Of a stretch of DNA of 30,796 bases, positions 11,101-17,745 are shown in pieces. The DNA is from a virus. Under the pieces are notes generated by a model that searched no databases, was not told the origin of the DNA, and saw nothing but the letters and a program-made list of their open reading frames with translations. The DNA is taken from the IMG/VR virus record IMGVR_UViG_3300013286_000036, positions 1-30,796 of that record; one strand, 5' to 3'. The number at the start of each line of letters is the position of its first letter. Positions within the stretch are counted from its first letter, which is position 1. Made by a program: the position numbers and the translations under genes.

Positions 11101-11863
11101 AGGTGTTTTGTGGCAAATTAGTGGTGGTAAGGAAAAATAGACCGCTGTTGTTCACCACACTCAGTTGATTGTATCCATTCACTGTCAAAGTTAATCCAGT
11201 TACTGCTGTGGCCACTGTGGTAATGGGTGTGTAACCTGGATTTTGCAGTGTAAATGTGCTGGTGCCGTTGGTAACGCTGATAACATAACTACTACCAGGC
11301 GAATAGCCTGTAATCACAGCAGTGTTTGGTGTGCCAGTGATGGTTATAATCTGCCCTACAATAAAAAAGCCAGCTGATTGTGCTGTACCGATGGTAAATG
11401 CACCAGTGGTATTGTTGGCTGTCAGTGTGCCATACTGAACACTGGTTAAAATTGAAGTAGTGGCACTGAATGTGTTTTGCAGCGTCTGGGTGGGAAATGT
11501 GATTGTGGCTGTTTGACTGCTCACACTGGTGTTCAGGATTGGCACTATTTGGCTGAATCCTGGATAATAACCACCACCACCCTGTGGACTGATCACATTG
11601 GTAACACTGTAGCCATAGGGCAAATTGTACAGAGCGCCGCCCACGCTTACATTGTGTTGTGCTCCTATGCCACCCAAGGTTTGAAGTGCGCCACTATTAG
11701 AACCATAACTGGCTGTGTATTCGTCAATGAGTACAGTGCCTTTGTTTGGGTTGTTGGTTGAACGAATTGTGAGGTTTGTGCCTGGTGTGTCGCCACCAAC
11801 CAAGGGATAACCTGGGGTTAAAATGTTGTTTGTGCTGACGCCTTGCGCTGTTTGGTTGGCCAT
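8156..11863 (-). CDS. Giant repeat-rich protein, probable virion appendage (1235 aa)
   Basis: Starts at an ATG with GGAG 7 nt upstream and a GCTAAATA late-promoter box beyond it. The N-terminal 110 residues (MANQTAQGVSTNNILTPGY...) and the C-terminal 140 (from NPGEKAIVSNMP) are non-repetitive. Between them are many Ser/Thr/Gly-rich modules of the kinds seen in the plus-strand giants: GYSxGxxYxIxxTNGTxxFTL, FxVGQxITITG, one SGSMTIGGVTIALNQTYYI unit, and GxGYLxxPxI or NYTSAPIVTF units near the C-terminal third. It has no homologue I can name. The late promoter and the shared modules point to a structural, surface-exposed role, such as a fibre or capsid/tail decoration. It is convergent with the 1642-aa gene and transcribed against most of the late region. 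Confidence 0.65.
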   Translation of the reverse strand: MANQTAQGVSTNNILTPGYPLVGGDTPGTNLTIRSTNNPNKGTVLIDEYTASYGSNSGALQTLGGIGAQHNVSVGGALYNLPYGYSVTNVISPQGGGGYYPGFSQIVPILNTSVSSQTATITFPTQTLQNTFSATTSILTSVQYGTLTANNTTGAFTIGTAQSAGFFIVGQIITITGTPNTAVITGYSPGSSYVISVTNGTSTFTLQNPGYTPITTVATAVTGLTLTVNGYNQLSVVNNSGLFFLTTTNLPQNTFSVGQIVTITGSISASTIVNGGVLKASLAPSAVLSDGSTNLFSINATSVITLATPASIPLFIGQQVKITGSFSSGSITGYSTGNVYFVIATNSTNQFTISSTVGGAAVGSTASTGNVTGVTINYGNVFTLATAYGTNLLTVGQAITLTNALSTGVLNASSTTTSAYGSGPTTFFIAATNGTTQFSLAASAGGIILASNASTGQFTSAAPNITLNHINGYTTGNNYVIASTSSGSYANASPLTSPGILLTLLNTSGGSLVTTSAPGANLTADTSGTTYGVLVAGNGGAFTLGVSQSAGTFQVGMTITISGTQGTTQSGSIVNYTDGNIYTIVATNGTSTFTLYQNNLPITTTLGVLSGVFNTFTGAGTTTVTVQTFNSASIIASGTPMIIGNNGSAISGSMTIGGVTIALNQTYYIAQTGVASIQLYSSAAAAIAGTGALTVSSGTTTNAVFYIGANTILKLNTQYGIVTGLTLATTYVPFQLSQQVTVAGNTGGYNGTYNVASVSTSTITVFPSLGSGSTSTGVVTTAQYAGTNTPNIVVTVPVLTGGATASALPQMIGLNLQTTAASGSGSVATLTFATQTYPPFYVGQVITVSNIVPLGYQGTYVVTSCSVTQVTYANTTSGSQTVVGVISSQGVQQVAINNPGTGYLSPPLINFQDPSPIVAQLYTASLIVATGQYVKAIQSTTGTGGSAALIFFYYVYSGGTMNATQPTLTTGFIVSGTSILLFVGTNAQAYGVLGYTSILAQGSLVQMGCISNGVIVAVGSNYTSAPIVTFSQPDMPGGRLPYATVTVSGGAINGFYVEDPGSGYLNVPKITLTNVGTNQAGSGGIIAAVLANPGEKAIVSNMPTSFNNNYYIDFGQTGNNVVFITNGTTTANIYFDFTTATSGANGAGATPYEHAFPLGRRVVVWFKNIGGAACTVTFQNLAAANSNTGANTATVTNGRTGKFEFNVLTTSNLQSNLASAPGGHANDVFATIVST

Positions 11864-11885
11864 TGAAGATCTCCGCTATTGCTAT

Positions 11886-11893
11886 TATTTAGC
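11886..11893 (-). promoter_or_regulatory. Late promoter, minus strand (GCTAAATA)
   Basis: The minus strand reads GCTAAATA, with 22 nt from the box to the ATG of the 1235-aa gene and a GGAG Shine-Dalgarno in the leader. It matches the T4 late consensus TATAAATA in the TAAATA core. Confidence 0.65.
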
Positions 11894-11930
11894 CAATTTG
11901 CTGTATACATATTTGTTCAGCTCAGTTCTC

Positions 11931-11960
11931 TTGCACGGATTAACAAAGTATGTTTAAATA
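11931..11960 (+). promoter_or_regulatory. Candidate promoter for the 172-aa gene
   Basis: Two overlapping readings are possible. One is a sigma70-like pair, TTGCAC then 17 nt then TTAAAT. The other is a late box, TTTAAATA at 11953-11960. Either would place transcription start 15-20 nt before the ATG at 11980, with AAGGAG in the leader. The sequence alone does not decide between them. Confidence 0.45.
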
Positions 11961-11979
11961 ACACAACAAGGAGTCGCCA

Positions 11980-12498
11980 ATGACCAAAGAATTAGACGAG
12001 TTTTCCAACGAAGAATTTATTGAAATTACCCAGCAAGGCCCGGACAAGGATTTTGAGGGCATGCAAGAGCAAGCACCCAGCACGGCTTGGACAGCAGAAT
12101 GGTGGGGGCCGGAAGAAAAAACTGAAGACCCGGCATTGTTGAGTACATTCGGTGTACACATCAGTTATAACGGTGGCACGGAGCACACATGGTGGTACCC
12201 TGAAATCCGCATTGCAGTTGAAACTCAAACTGTGAAAGAATTTGCCTACAGCAAAGGCTTCTTAGAATTACCACAAAATGATTTGGAAGAACTTGAAGCA
12301 TTTCTGTTTCATTATGTGCGCTTCATGGCATTTGATGTTGAAGTACCCAATCATGATGACGCTGTGCCAGCGGTGTGGGAACCAGAAGGTGTTACAGAAG
12401 GGCTAGGCGATGAAGATCTTGAAGTGTTGCAATCAGAATATCGTCTAACAGGAAATGATCTTGACATTGAAGATGTCAAGCGCAACACCCTACATTAG
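11980..12498 (+). CDS. Acidic hypothetical protein (172 aa)
   Basis: Not recognised. The start is supported by AAGGAG 7 nt before the ATG. The protein is strongly acidic, with Glu/Asp-rich ends and a Trp-rich segment (TAWTAEWWGPEE near residue 36, HTWWYPEIRI near residue 69). No signal peptide or membrane segment is seen. It looks like a small soluble globular protein with acidic tails. It is a lone plus-strand gene between two minus-strand blocks, and its 3' end overlaps that of the convergent Nudix gene by 9 nt. It has its own candidate promoter, so it may be regulated separately from the structural genes. Confidence 0.7.
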   Translation: MTKELDEFSNEEFIEITQQGPDKDFEGMQEQAPSTAWTAEWWGPEEKTEDPALLSTFGVHISYNGGTEHTWWYPEIRIAVETQTVKEFAYSKGFLELPQNDLEELEAFLFHYVRFMAFDVEVPNHDDAVPAVWEPEGVTEGLGDEDLEVLQSEYRLTGNDLDIEDVKRNTLH

Positions 12499-12939
12499 AT
12501 CAATCAAATCAAACACAGTTTGTAGTTTGACTCGTATGATCTTGCTACCAAAACTGTTGCGTAAGCCTTGATGCAAGGGTTTGGGTGCCCGATCAATCAC
12601 AGCCCAAGCCCAAGCCATGTGTTCGCTACTGAGAGCAGGTACAAATTCATCTTGTACCACACACATGTAGGTATGAAAATTGAATACTTTGTCGTTGCTC
12701 ACAAATGTTTCTAACGGCAGGGTCTTGATTATGGCTGGATGCTGACCAATTTCCTCAGCAACCTCTCTTTGTAATCCTTGCCACGGAGTTTCTCCAGCCA
12801 TATTTGTGCCACCAACCAAGCCCCAAGTGCCCTCATGCTTGCCTTGTGCTTTTTGTAAAAGCAAAAATCTGCCAGTGCGCTTGGCATAAAATAGTGCGCC
12901 ACTACACACTATTTGATCTTTTACAATACTATTTTCCAT
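12490..12939 (-). CDS. Nudix hydrolase
   Basis: A complete Nudix box GX5EX7REUXEEXG is visible at residues 44-66 (G44, E50, R58-E59, E62-E63, G65), so the protein should bind divalent metal and cleave a nucleoside diphosphate linked to another group. The last box position is Gln rather than the usual aliphatic residue. At 149 aa it is the normal length for a single-domain Nudix enzyme. The segment around the box (HEGTWGLVGGTNMAGE) suits a housecleaning or nucleotide-sugar enzyme, but the substrate cannot be inferred. The start overlaps the end of the gp15-like gene by 19 nt with no clear Shine-Dalgarno, which suggests translational coupling in the gp14-gp15-Nudix operon. T4 also carries a Nudix enzyme (NudE), but not in its neck operon. 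Confidence 0.9.
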   Translation of the reverse strand: MENSIVKDQIVCSGALFYAKRTGRFLLLQKAQGKHEGTWGLVGGTNMAGETPWQGLQREVAEEIGQHPAIIKTLPLETFVSNDKVFNFHTYMCVVQDEFVPALSSEHMAWAWAVIDRAPKPLHQGLRNSFGSKIIRVKLQTVFDLIDLM

Positions 12940-14450
12940 TGACTTGCACCATATTCACCTTCAAAGCTCTTGTGCCACTGTACCCCGTTCCACAGGTACT
13001 GCACTCCAGTGTATATATTTGTTTGCCATATCATGGTGTCGTGGTTATGACTGGCTGTAAATATCACCTGCCACATGGTGCCAGTCCATTCAATGATGTC
13101 GTTGGCATGTGCAATTAGTTCTTGTTGTGCTAGGCCTTCCCACGCCTCGGCGCCGTCAAAAGAATTTATGACAGCACCTATGTCTTCAACCAGCAGGAAT
13201 CTCAAACCCACCGTGAGACTTTGATCTGACTGTTCTCTTCCAGTAGGTCTGTGTGGATTGTAGCTTTGAGGATTAATGATTGCATCAAAGGTGCCAGGGC
13301 TATTGGGTCTGTAACTGATAGCTGCGTTATAATCTGCGTCACGATATTCTATAAAGCCCAAACTATCGATACCGGTGTTGCGCACCAAGGTGTCTGGATT
13401 CCAATTAACCACCAGAATTGTGGGGTCCAGGCTGTTGATAGCCACAGTACCCACTATCTTGACACCGTTAGACTGTGTAAGAAACAGCTGGGTACTGCCA
13501 GCAATGTATTTGCCTGGATACTGATCAAATATTTGTGCCCAAGAAATAGCCACGCCTTGCCTGATGGAAATATTCAGTGTTGGTGCGGGCGGTATCACGC
13601 TTTCATGGGGACCCAATAGTATGGCATGATTGCCCTGCACTTGCAGTCTGTAACCGCCCACTGTTATGAGATCCTGTGCCAACAACGAGCTAACGCTTAC
13701 AGTTTCACCTATGGGATCCTGCCCTAGTCCTGCTATATAGGTCCCACTGGCAGACATATTGTTGTTGATGCCAGCCGCTATCTTGGTGATAACTCCAAGG
13801 CGTTTGACCTTGACTGGTGGATTGATCCATATGGGGGTTTGCAGTGTGAGCGTGGCAATGTCCACGGGCGTGTCGTTGCCCACTGGCACCTGTCTGCTAC
13901 TCCAGTTGATATCAGTGAGATTCAACACTGATAGACTGGTCCAATCCAGATAGTTGTCGCTGGTTTGCAATTCCAGGCTGGGATTGAACAACACCAAGAT
14001 CTGCTCGAGAATTTGCAGTTTTTGTTCGGTGCTGCTGCTCCATATGTCCATCTTGAGTTTGAGATCAAATGGCGTAGGCATAAGTCGTTCTATGGTGTAG
14101 TTTTTGCCTTGACCTTGAGTGTATATCACTTGTCCAAATGTGGGACTGCCGGGAGTGTTGTCAATCTCAGTGTCGCGCTCCCTAATGGGCACCTTGCTGA
14201 TAAAGGTTTGATCTGCCAATCTGTCTCTATCTAAAGCAAGACTGGTCACATAGATACTGATACGCGGCACACTGTTCACAATGTTTTCGCTATTTTGTCT
14301 AATAATACTGGCCACTTGACGGTCAGCATCGCCGTACATGCATGGCACTTGATGCATAGTGCCGTCACCGTACTTGACCACAAAATCGCTCATGGCTCTT
14401 ATGGTTTGCAATATGTAGCGTCTTATTTGACCATCGTAGAAGAACTGCAT
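12921..14450 (-). CDS. 15: gp15-like tail completion / sheath terminator protein
   Basis: The N terminus MQFFYDGQIRRYILQTIRAMSDF, followed by a short-strand core (VPRISIYVTSLALDRDR), MPTPFDLKLKMDIWSSS and QILEQILVLFNPSLEL, parallels T4 gp15 (FYNSSFRRYATLMGDLF; LPRINLHLVDFSY; PSPIKMIYELSIFTRYED; QIVEQILPYFQPHF). T4 gp15 caps the completed tail and joins it to the neck. At 509 aa this is nearly twice T4's 272. Homology covers about the first 240 residues; the rest is an unrecognised C-terminal extension (from about 250), perhaps partly Ig-like. The ATG overlaps the stop of the gp14-like gene (TAATG), so the two are coupled. The gene sits on the minus strand, opposite gp13 and the tail genes. 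Confidence 0.8.
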   Translation of the reverse strand: MQFFYDGQIRRYILQTIRAMSDFVVKYGDGTMHQVPCMYGDADRQVASIIRQNSENIVNSVPRISIYVTSLALDRDRLADQTFISKVPIRERDTEIDNTPGSPTFGQVIYTQGQGKNYTIERLMPTPFDLKLKMDIWSSSTEQKLQILEQILVLFNPSLELQTSDNYLDWTSLSVLNLTDINWSSRQVPVGNDTPVDIATLTLQTPIWINPPVKVKRLGVITKIAAGINNNMSASGTYIAGLGQDPIGETVSVSSLLAQDLITVGGYRLQVQGNHAILLGPHESVIPPAPTLNISIRQGVAISWAQIFDQYPGKYIAGSTQLFLTQSNGVKIVGTVAINSLDPTILVVNWNPDTLVRNTGIDSLGFIEYRDADYNAAISYRPNSPGTFDAIINPQSYNPHRPTGREQSDQSLTVGLRFLLVEDIGAVINSFDGAEAWEGLAQQELIAHANDIIEWTGTMWQVIFTASHNHDTMIWQTNIYTGVQYLWNGVQWHKSFEGEYGASQWKIVL

Positions 14451-15907
14451 TATAGATCTGCCCTTGGTTTCAGCACTTTACTTATGGACTGGCGCTGAGC
14501 TTCTCGTGTGCTGTGCAGTTCAATGAAGTATTGACCTGTGTAAGGTACCGTTTGTTGTATTGAGTTAATTATTGGTAGGGTAATTTTTATGGCTTGATAA
14601 GTGGCCCCACTAAGGGTGTTGGTATAACTGAAGCTTGTTATCAATCCAGGATATTCCGACTGAACATAATCCACTATAATGCTGTCGATCTTGAGCACCA
14701 CATAGGGCTGTGAATGAAATGCATGATAATCAATATCAGTGTAAATCACACTGTCACCCGCTGTGAGATTTTTAGATGCACTAACCTCTGGGTCCACATA
14801 GGTCCAGTTATTGTTGTTGATAAATCCAGTTTTTAGTGTGCTTCTTGAATTGTTATTGGTCATGTTCATTCTCAGACTGTCCTCTACTGCCACCCATGCA
14901 TTTTGACCTGAACTGTAACGAAACAGCCGGTTGGGAAGAAAATCGGATCGTAAAAAATAATCATTATTTTGTGGGCTAGCGGGAAACTGTATGCCGAAAC
15001 CAAAGTCATAACCATTAACGGGAAATCCATCACCTAGCAAATAACCTGTGTATCCGCTTCTTTGGGCCACTGCATTTTCAGTGGATGCATTTCTGTTGCT
15101 GCTTGCATCTATATTCACTTCGTCTGCGGTTTCCAGCAAAGGCTCGCCATTAGTAGGATCCACTGCCAGGGTGTAAAACTGCCGAGTTTCATAGCCACTT
15201 TTGGGGGCATCACTTTCAGCCTGCGCAATCAACTGTTGGTTAATTGCAATTTCTTTATTATAGGTGCTGAGTAGATCTTTCAAAGTAGTTCCGCCACCAG
15301 CTGGGTCTCCATTAGCGTCCTTAGCGGCCTGACCAAAGATGCTGGCAAATTGTTGACTGTCCGTGACCCGTTTAAGTTTAAGTCTATACAAGTGGGGATA
15401 CCAAGTTACTGAAAATCCTTCAGAAGCACGACCCACATCTTCTATCACATAATATCGAGGCAAAGAAAAATCTTTGTCGTTGAGGGCAAAGTCGTCCCTC
15501 AGATGCGGCAACTCTATCACATCGCCACTGATGGGTTTACGGCCAATGTAGGAGATAAAATTGTTGATATGCACAGTCATGTACAGGGTGTCATTGTCAA
15601 TGAATAATCCAAACTGACTGAGATTGAAGTCAATGTTTTGCACATTGTACATGCCTCTAATTCTGTAGATTTCCGTATCGTAGCTTCTATCACGATTTTC
15701 TAAAAACAAAAGATCCTGTATGTTTGTCACTGCCGTAGAGGCATAATTAGGCTGATCAGCTGAGGCATTGGCCTGCTGGGTGTTGGCTCCAAGGTATTTG
15801 TGTAGGTACACATCAGTGCCCCCAACTTGGAACATCTCGCTGGCCTGTCGATCTATGAATTTATAGTCGTTGCCTTTTTCCGGTTTGTAGAGAGATAAGC
15901 GTGGCAT
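14450..15907 (-). CDS. 14: gp14-like neck protein
   Basis: I chose the start at 15907 (MPRLSLYKPEKGNDYKF, 485 aa) rather than the open frame's earlier ATG at 16072. The earlier one would overlap gp13, and a late promoter lies directly before 15907. The core (MYNVQNIDFNLSQFGLFIDN..., then SGDVIELPHLRDDFALNDKDFSLPRYYVIEDVGRA and YPHLYRLKLKRV) has the pattern of T4 gp14 (GDLIYFPMDNSLFEINWVE...FYQL). gp14 joins gp13 in the neck that closes the head after packaging. It is much longer than T4 gp14 (256 aa): residues about 220-485 are additional. The assignment rests on this motif pattern and on adjacency to gp13 and gp15. Box-to-ATG spacing is only 4 nt with no Shine-Dalgarno. Confidence 0.7.
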   Translation of the reverse strand: MPRLSLYKPEKGNDYKFIDRQASEMFQVGGTDVYLHKYLGANTQQANASADQPNYASTAVTNIQDLLFLENRDRSYDTEIYRIRGMYNVQNIDFNLSQFGLFIDNDTLYMTVHINNFISYIGRKPISGDVIELPHLRDDFALNDKDFSLPRYYVIEDVGRASEGFSVTWYPHLYRLKLKRVTDSQQFASIFGQAAKDANGDPAGGGTTLKDLLSTYNKEIAINQQLIAQAESDAPKSGYETRQFYTLAVDPTNGEPLLETADEVNIDASSNRNASTENAVAQRSGYTGYLLGDGFPVNGYDFGFGIQFPASPQNNDYFLRSDFLPNRLFRYSSGQNAWVAVEDSLRMNMTNNNSRSTLKTGFINNNNWTYVDPEVSASKNLTAGDSVIYTDIDYHAFHSQPYVVLKIDSIIVDYVQSEYPGLITSFSYTNTLSGATYQAIKITLPIINSIQQTVPYTGQYFIELHSTREAQRQSISKVLKPRADL

Positions 15908-15911
15908 ATGA

Positions 15912-15919
15912 TATTTATC
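15912..15919 (-). promoter_or_regulatory. Late promoter for gp14 operon, minus strand (GATAAATA)
   Basis: The minus strand reads GATAAATA, then TCAT, then the ATG at 15907. There is no room for a ribosome-binding site between the expected transcription start and the ATG. The core is 8 bp from the divergent plus-strand box. Confidence 0.7.
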
Positions 15920-15923
15920 GATA

Positions 15924-15931
15924 GCTAAATA
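15924..15931 (+). promoter_or_regulatory. Late promoter for gp13 (GCTAAATA)
   Basis: GCTAAATA lies 18 nt before the gp13 ATG at 15950, with AGAGGAA in the leader. It is back to back with the minus-strand box. Confidence 0.7.
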
Positions 15932-15949
15932 TGTAAGAGGAACTAATTT

Positions 15950-16741
15950 ATGGCTGAAGATCAAGCACCCAGTACCCAATCCAACAGCACCATTGAGCGT
16001 AACAAAGTTTTCGACTATGTGAAGCTCATGCTGGGCGATGGTATGGTAGAAGTTGAGCTGGATCCTAAACACTATGAAGAAGCATTGAATAGAGCTCTCA
16101 ATAGGTACAGACAGCGCAGTCCCAACAGCGTGGAAGAAAGTTACTTGTTCCTAGAACTAGTACAGGATCAAAATGAATACAGATTACCTGATGAAGTTAT
16201 CACAGTGCGTGAGGTATTTCGTAGAGCTATTGGCTCAAGAAGTGGTATTGGTGCGGGCGGTACTTTATTTGAACCGTTTAATCTAGCATACACAAATACC
16301 TATCTCATGAGTGGCAGCATGATGGGCGGTTTGGCCACATATGACTTTTTCGCTGGCTATCAAAAACTAGTGGGACGCATGTTTGGTAGTTATATTGAAT
16401 ATGCGTGGAAACCCACCAGCCATATCTTAACAATTCTCCAGCGCCCGTTTGCTCAAGGAGAACAAATCTTGGTTCGCAGCTACAACTTCCGCCCGGACTG
16501 GGTGCTGTTGCAGGACATTTATGCCAAACAATGGCTCAAGGATTACACACTGGCAACTTGCAAGGAAATGCTGGGTGAGGCTAGAAGCAAATTTGCTAGC
16601 ATTGCCGGCCCGGGCAGTGGTGGCATGCAATTGAACGGCGCTGCATTGAAAACCGAAGCCAAAGACATGTTTGAAAAGTTGGACAAAGAAATTGAACTAA
16701 GCATGGCAGGCGGAAACGGATTGACTTTTGTAATCGGCTAA
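15950..16741 (+). CDS. 13: gp13-like neck protein
   Basis: This 263-aa protein resembles gp13 neck proteins of T4-like phages in length and layout. It has an N-terminal helix (NKVFDYVKLMLGDGMVEVELDPKHYEEALNRALNRYRQRSP) typical of head-completion adaptors, then NEYRLPDEVITVREVFRR, a Gly-rich loop (GSRSGIGAGG), and a C-terminal helical part (YAKQWLKDYTLATCKEMLGEARSKF...GAALKTEAKDMFEKLDKEI). gp13 binds gp14 and closes the portal after DNA packaging. Start: AGAGGAA upstream of the ATG and a late promoter 18 nt upstream. It diverges from its expected partners gp14/gp15, which lie on the other strand. The dNMP kinase follows 60 nt downstream with its own promoter. Confidence 0.8.
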   Translation: MAEDQAPSTQSNSTIERNKVFDYVKLMLGDGMVEVELDPKHYEEALNRALNRYRQRSPNSVEESYLFLELVQDQNEYRLPDEVITVREVFRRAIGSRSGIGAGGTLFEPFNLAYTNTYLMSGSMMGGLATYDFFAGYQKLVGRMFGSYIEYAWKPTSHILTILQRPFAQGEQILVRSYNFRPDWVLLQDIYAKQWLKDYTLATCKEMLGEARSKFASIAGPGSGGMQLNGAALKTEAKDMFEKLDKEIELSMAGGNGLTFVIG

Positions 16742-16749
16742 TAAACTTC

Positions 16750-16778
16750 TTGATTCTGTATAGAAACTGTTATATACT
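16750..16778 (+). promoter_or_regulatory. Sigma70-like promoter before the dNMP kinase
   Basis: TTGATT, 17 nt, TATACT fits the host vegetative promoter pattern, with TATACT 23 nt before the ATG. ACTGT at 16766-16770 and ACAGT at 16780-16784 form an inverted repeat around the -10 box, a possible operator. The box differs from the TAAATA type used by the neighbouring structural genes. Confidence 0.5.
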
Positions 16779-16801
16779 GACAGTACTTTACGGGGTTTCT
16801 T

Positions 16802-17443
16802 ATGATTATTGGCATATGCGGGTTTATTGGTTCGGGCAAAGACACCATTGCGGACTATCTAACAAATTTCCATGGATACAGACGAGAAAGTTTTGCTAAT
16901 AGCTTAAAAGATGCGGTGTCTGGCGTGTTTGGCTGGGACCGAACCATGCTGGAAGGGCGCACAAAAAGTGCTCGAGAATGGCGTGAACAAGTGGATCCAT
17001 GGTGGGCGGAACGCTTGAGCATGCCGCAGTTGACTCCGCGCTGGGTGTTGCAATACTGGGGAACTGAAGTATGTCGCAAGGCATTTCACGACGATATCTG
17101 GATTGCCAGCTTGGAAAACAAACTGCGTAACAGCACTGATGACATTGTGATCAGCGACTGCCGCTTTCCCAACGAAATCAAGTCAATTAGAAATGCTGGC
17201 GGAATTGTTATTCGTGTGGTGCGCGGTTCAGAGCCTGAATGGTATCAAGTGGCACACTATGCAAATCAAGGCGTAGAAATGTTTATGGAAAAATTATCAA
17301 GCTATGGCATTCACGCCAGCGAAACTGCATGGGTGGGCACTGAATTTGATCATGTGCTGGACAACAACGAAACCATAGACGACCTTTACAATCAAATACA
17401 CAGCCTTATAAATCTGGAACCAAGTCACCTTGCCGCCATTTGA
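16802..17443 (+). CDS. 1: Deoxynucleoside monophosphate kinase (gp1-like)
   Basis: A P-loop at residues 7-14 (GFIGSGKD) opens the protein, followed by LQYWGTEVCRKAFHDDIW and VISDCRFPNE, both characteristic of phage dNMP kinases such as T4 gp1. The enzyme phosphorylates dNMPs to dNDPs in the cytoplasm, feeding phage DNA synthesis and restoring hydroxymethylated or recycled nucleotides in T4. At 213 aa it is close to T4's 241. A GGGG stretch 6 nt before the ATG is a weak ribosome site. The sigma70-like promoter suggests early or middle expression, although both flanks are late structural genes. The 3' end overlaps the convergent HNH gene by 38 nt. Confidence 0.9.
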   Translation: MIIGICGFIGSGKDTIADYLTNFHGYRRESFANSLKDAVSGVFGWDRTMLEGRTKSAREWREQVDPWWAERLSMPQLTPRWVLQYWGTEVCRKAFHDDIWIASLENKLRNSTDDIVISDCRFPNEIKSIRNAGGIVIRVVRGSEPEWYQVAHYANQGVEMFMEKLSSYGIHASETAWVGTEFDHVLDNNETIDDLYNQIHSLINLEPSHLAAI

Positions 17444-17741
17444 TCCCATCCTTGTGCAGAATTTTTGAGCAATTGGCACACACAGTTTTTAGATTGGCAT
17501 TTCTACAGTTATTGAGATCACCATCCACGTGAAATACGGTGAACACTTCGGGGTGACTGCTTTTGTAACCACATTTGTCACAACTGGATTTGCAAATGTA
17601 ACCCATACGCATCCATCTAGGTATGCCATGATCAGCCCCATGTTTTAGGCAAATGTTACATGCGCCTCTATAGAAAACTTGGTCAGATTTTTTGTAGTTG
17701 ATGGCTCGCGGTCTCATACCGCATTTACACAAAGGTCTCAT
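17406..17741 (-). CDS. HNH endonuclease, zinc-binding
   Basis: 111 aa from the ATG at 17741, chosen over the one at 17756 because a late-promoter box lies 4 nt upstream of 17741. Eight cysteines form two zinc-knuckle groups: C5/C7 with C28/C31, and C54/C57 with C88/C91. The HNH core is H71-V-D-G-D...N77...N83-L, followed by VCANC. The overall pattern (GIPRW, CDKCGYKSSHPEVF, NLKTVCANC) matches small HNH proteins I recall from T4-like marine phages. It may act as a free-standing homing-type nuclease or in DNA processing. It is oriented against both neighbours and overlaps the kinase 3' end by 38 nt, which fits late insertion or a mobile gene. Confidence 0.8.
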   Translation of the reverse strand: MRPLCKCGMRPRAINYKKSDQVFYRGACNICLKHGADHGIPRWMRMGYICKSSCDKCGYKSSHPEVFTVFHVDGDLNNCRNANLKTVCANCSKILHKDGIKWRQGDLVPDL

Positions 17742-17745
17742 ATGA

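Noticed and set aside
15908-16072. Upstream ATG (16072, minus) extending the gp14-like protein by 55 residues
   Set aside because: It would run through the divergent promoters and into gp13. The extension has no family resemblance, and a late promoter lies just before 15907.
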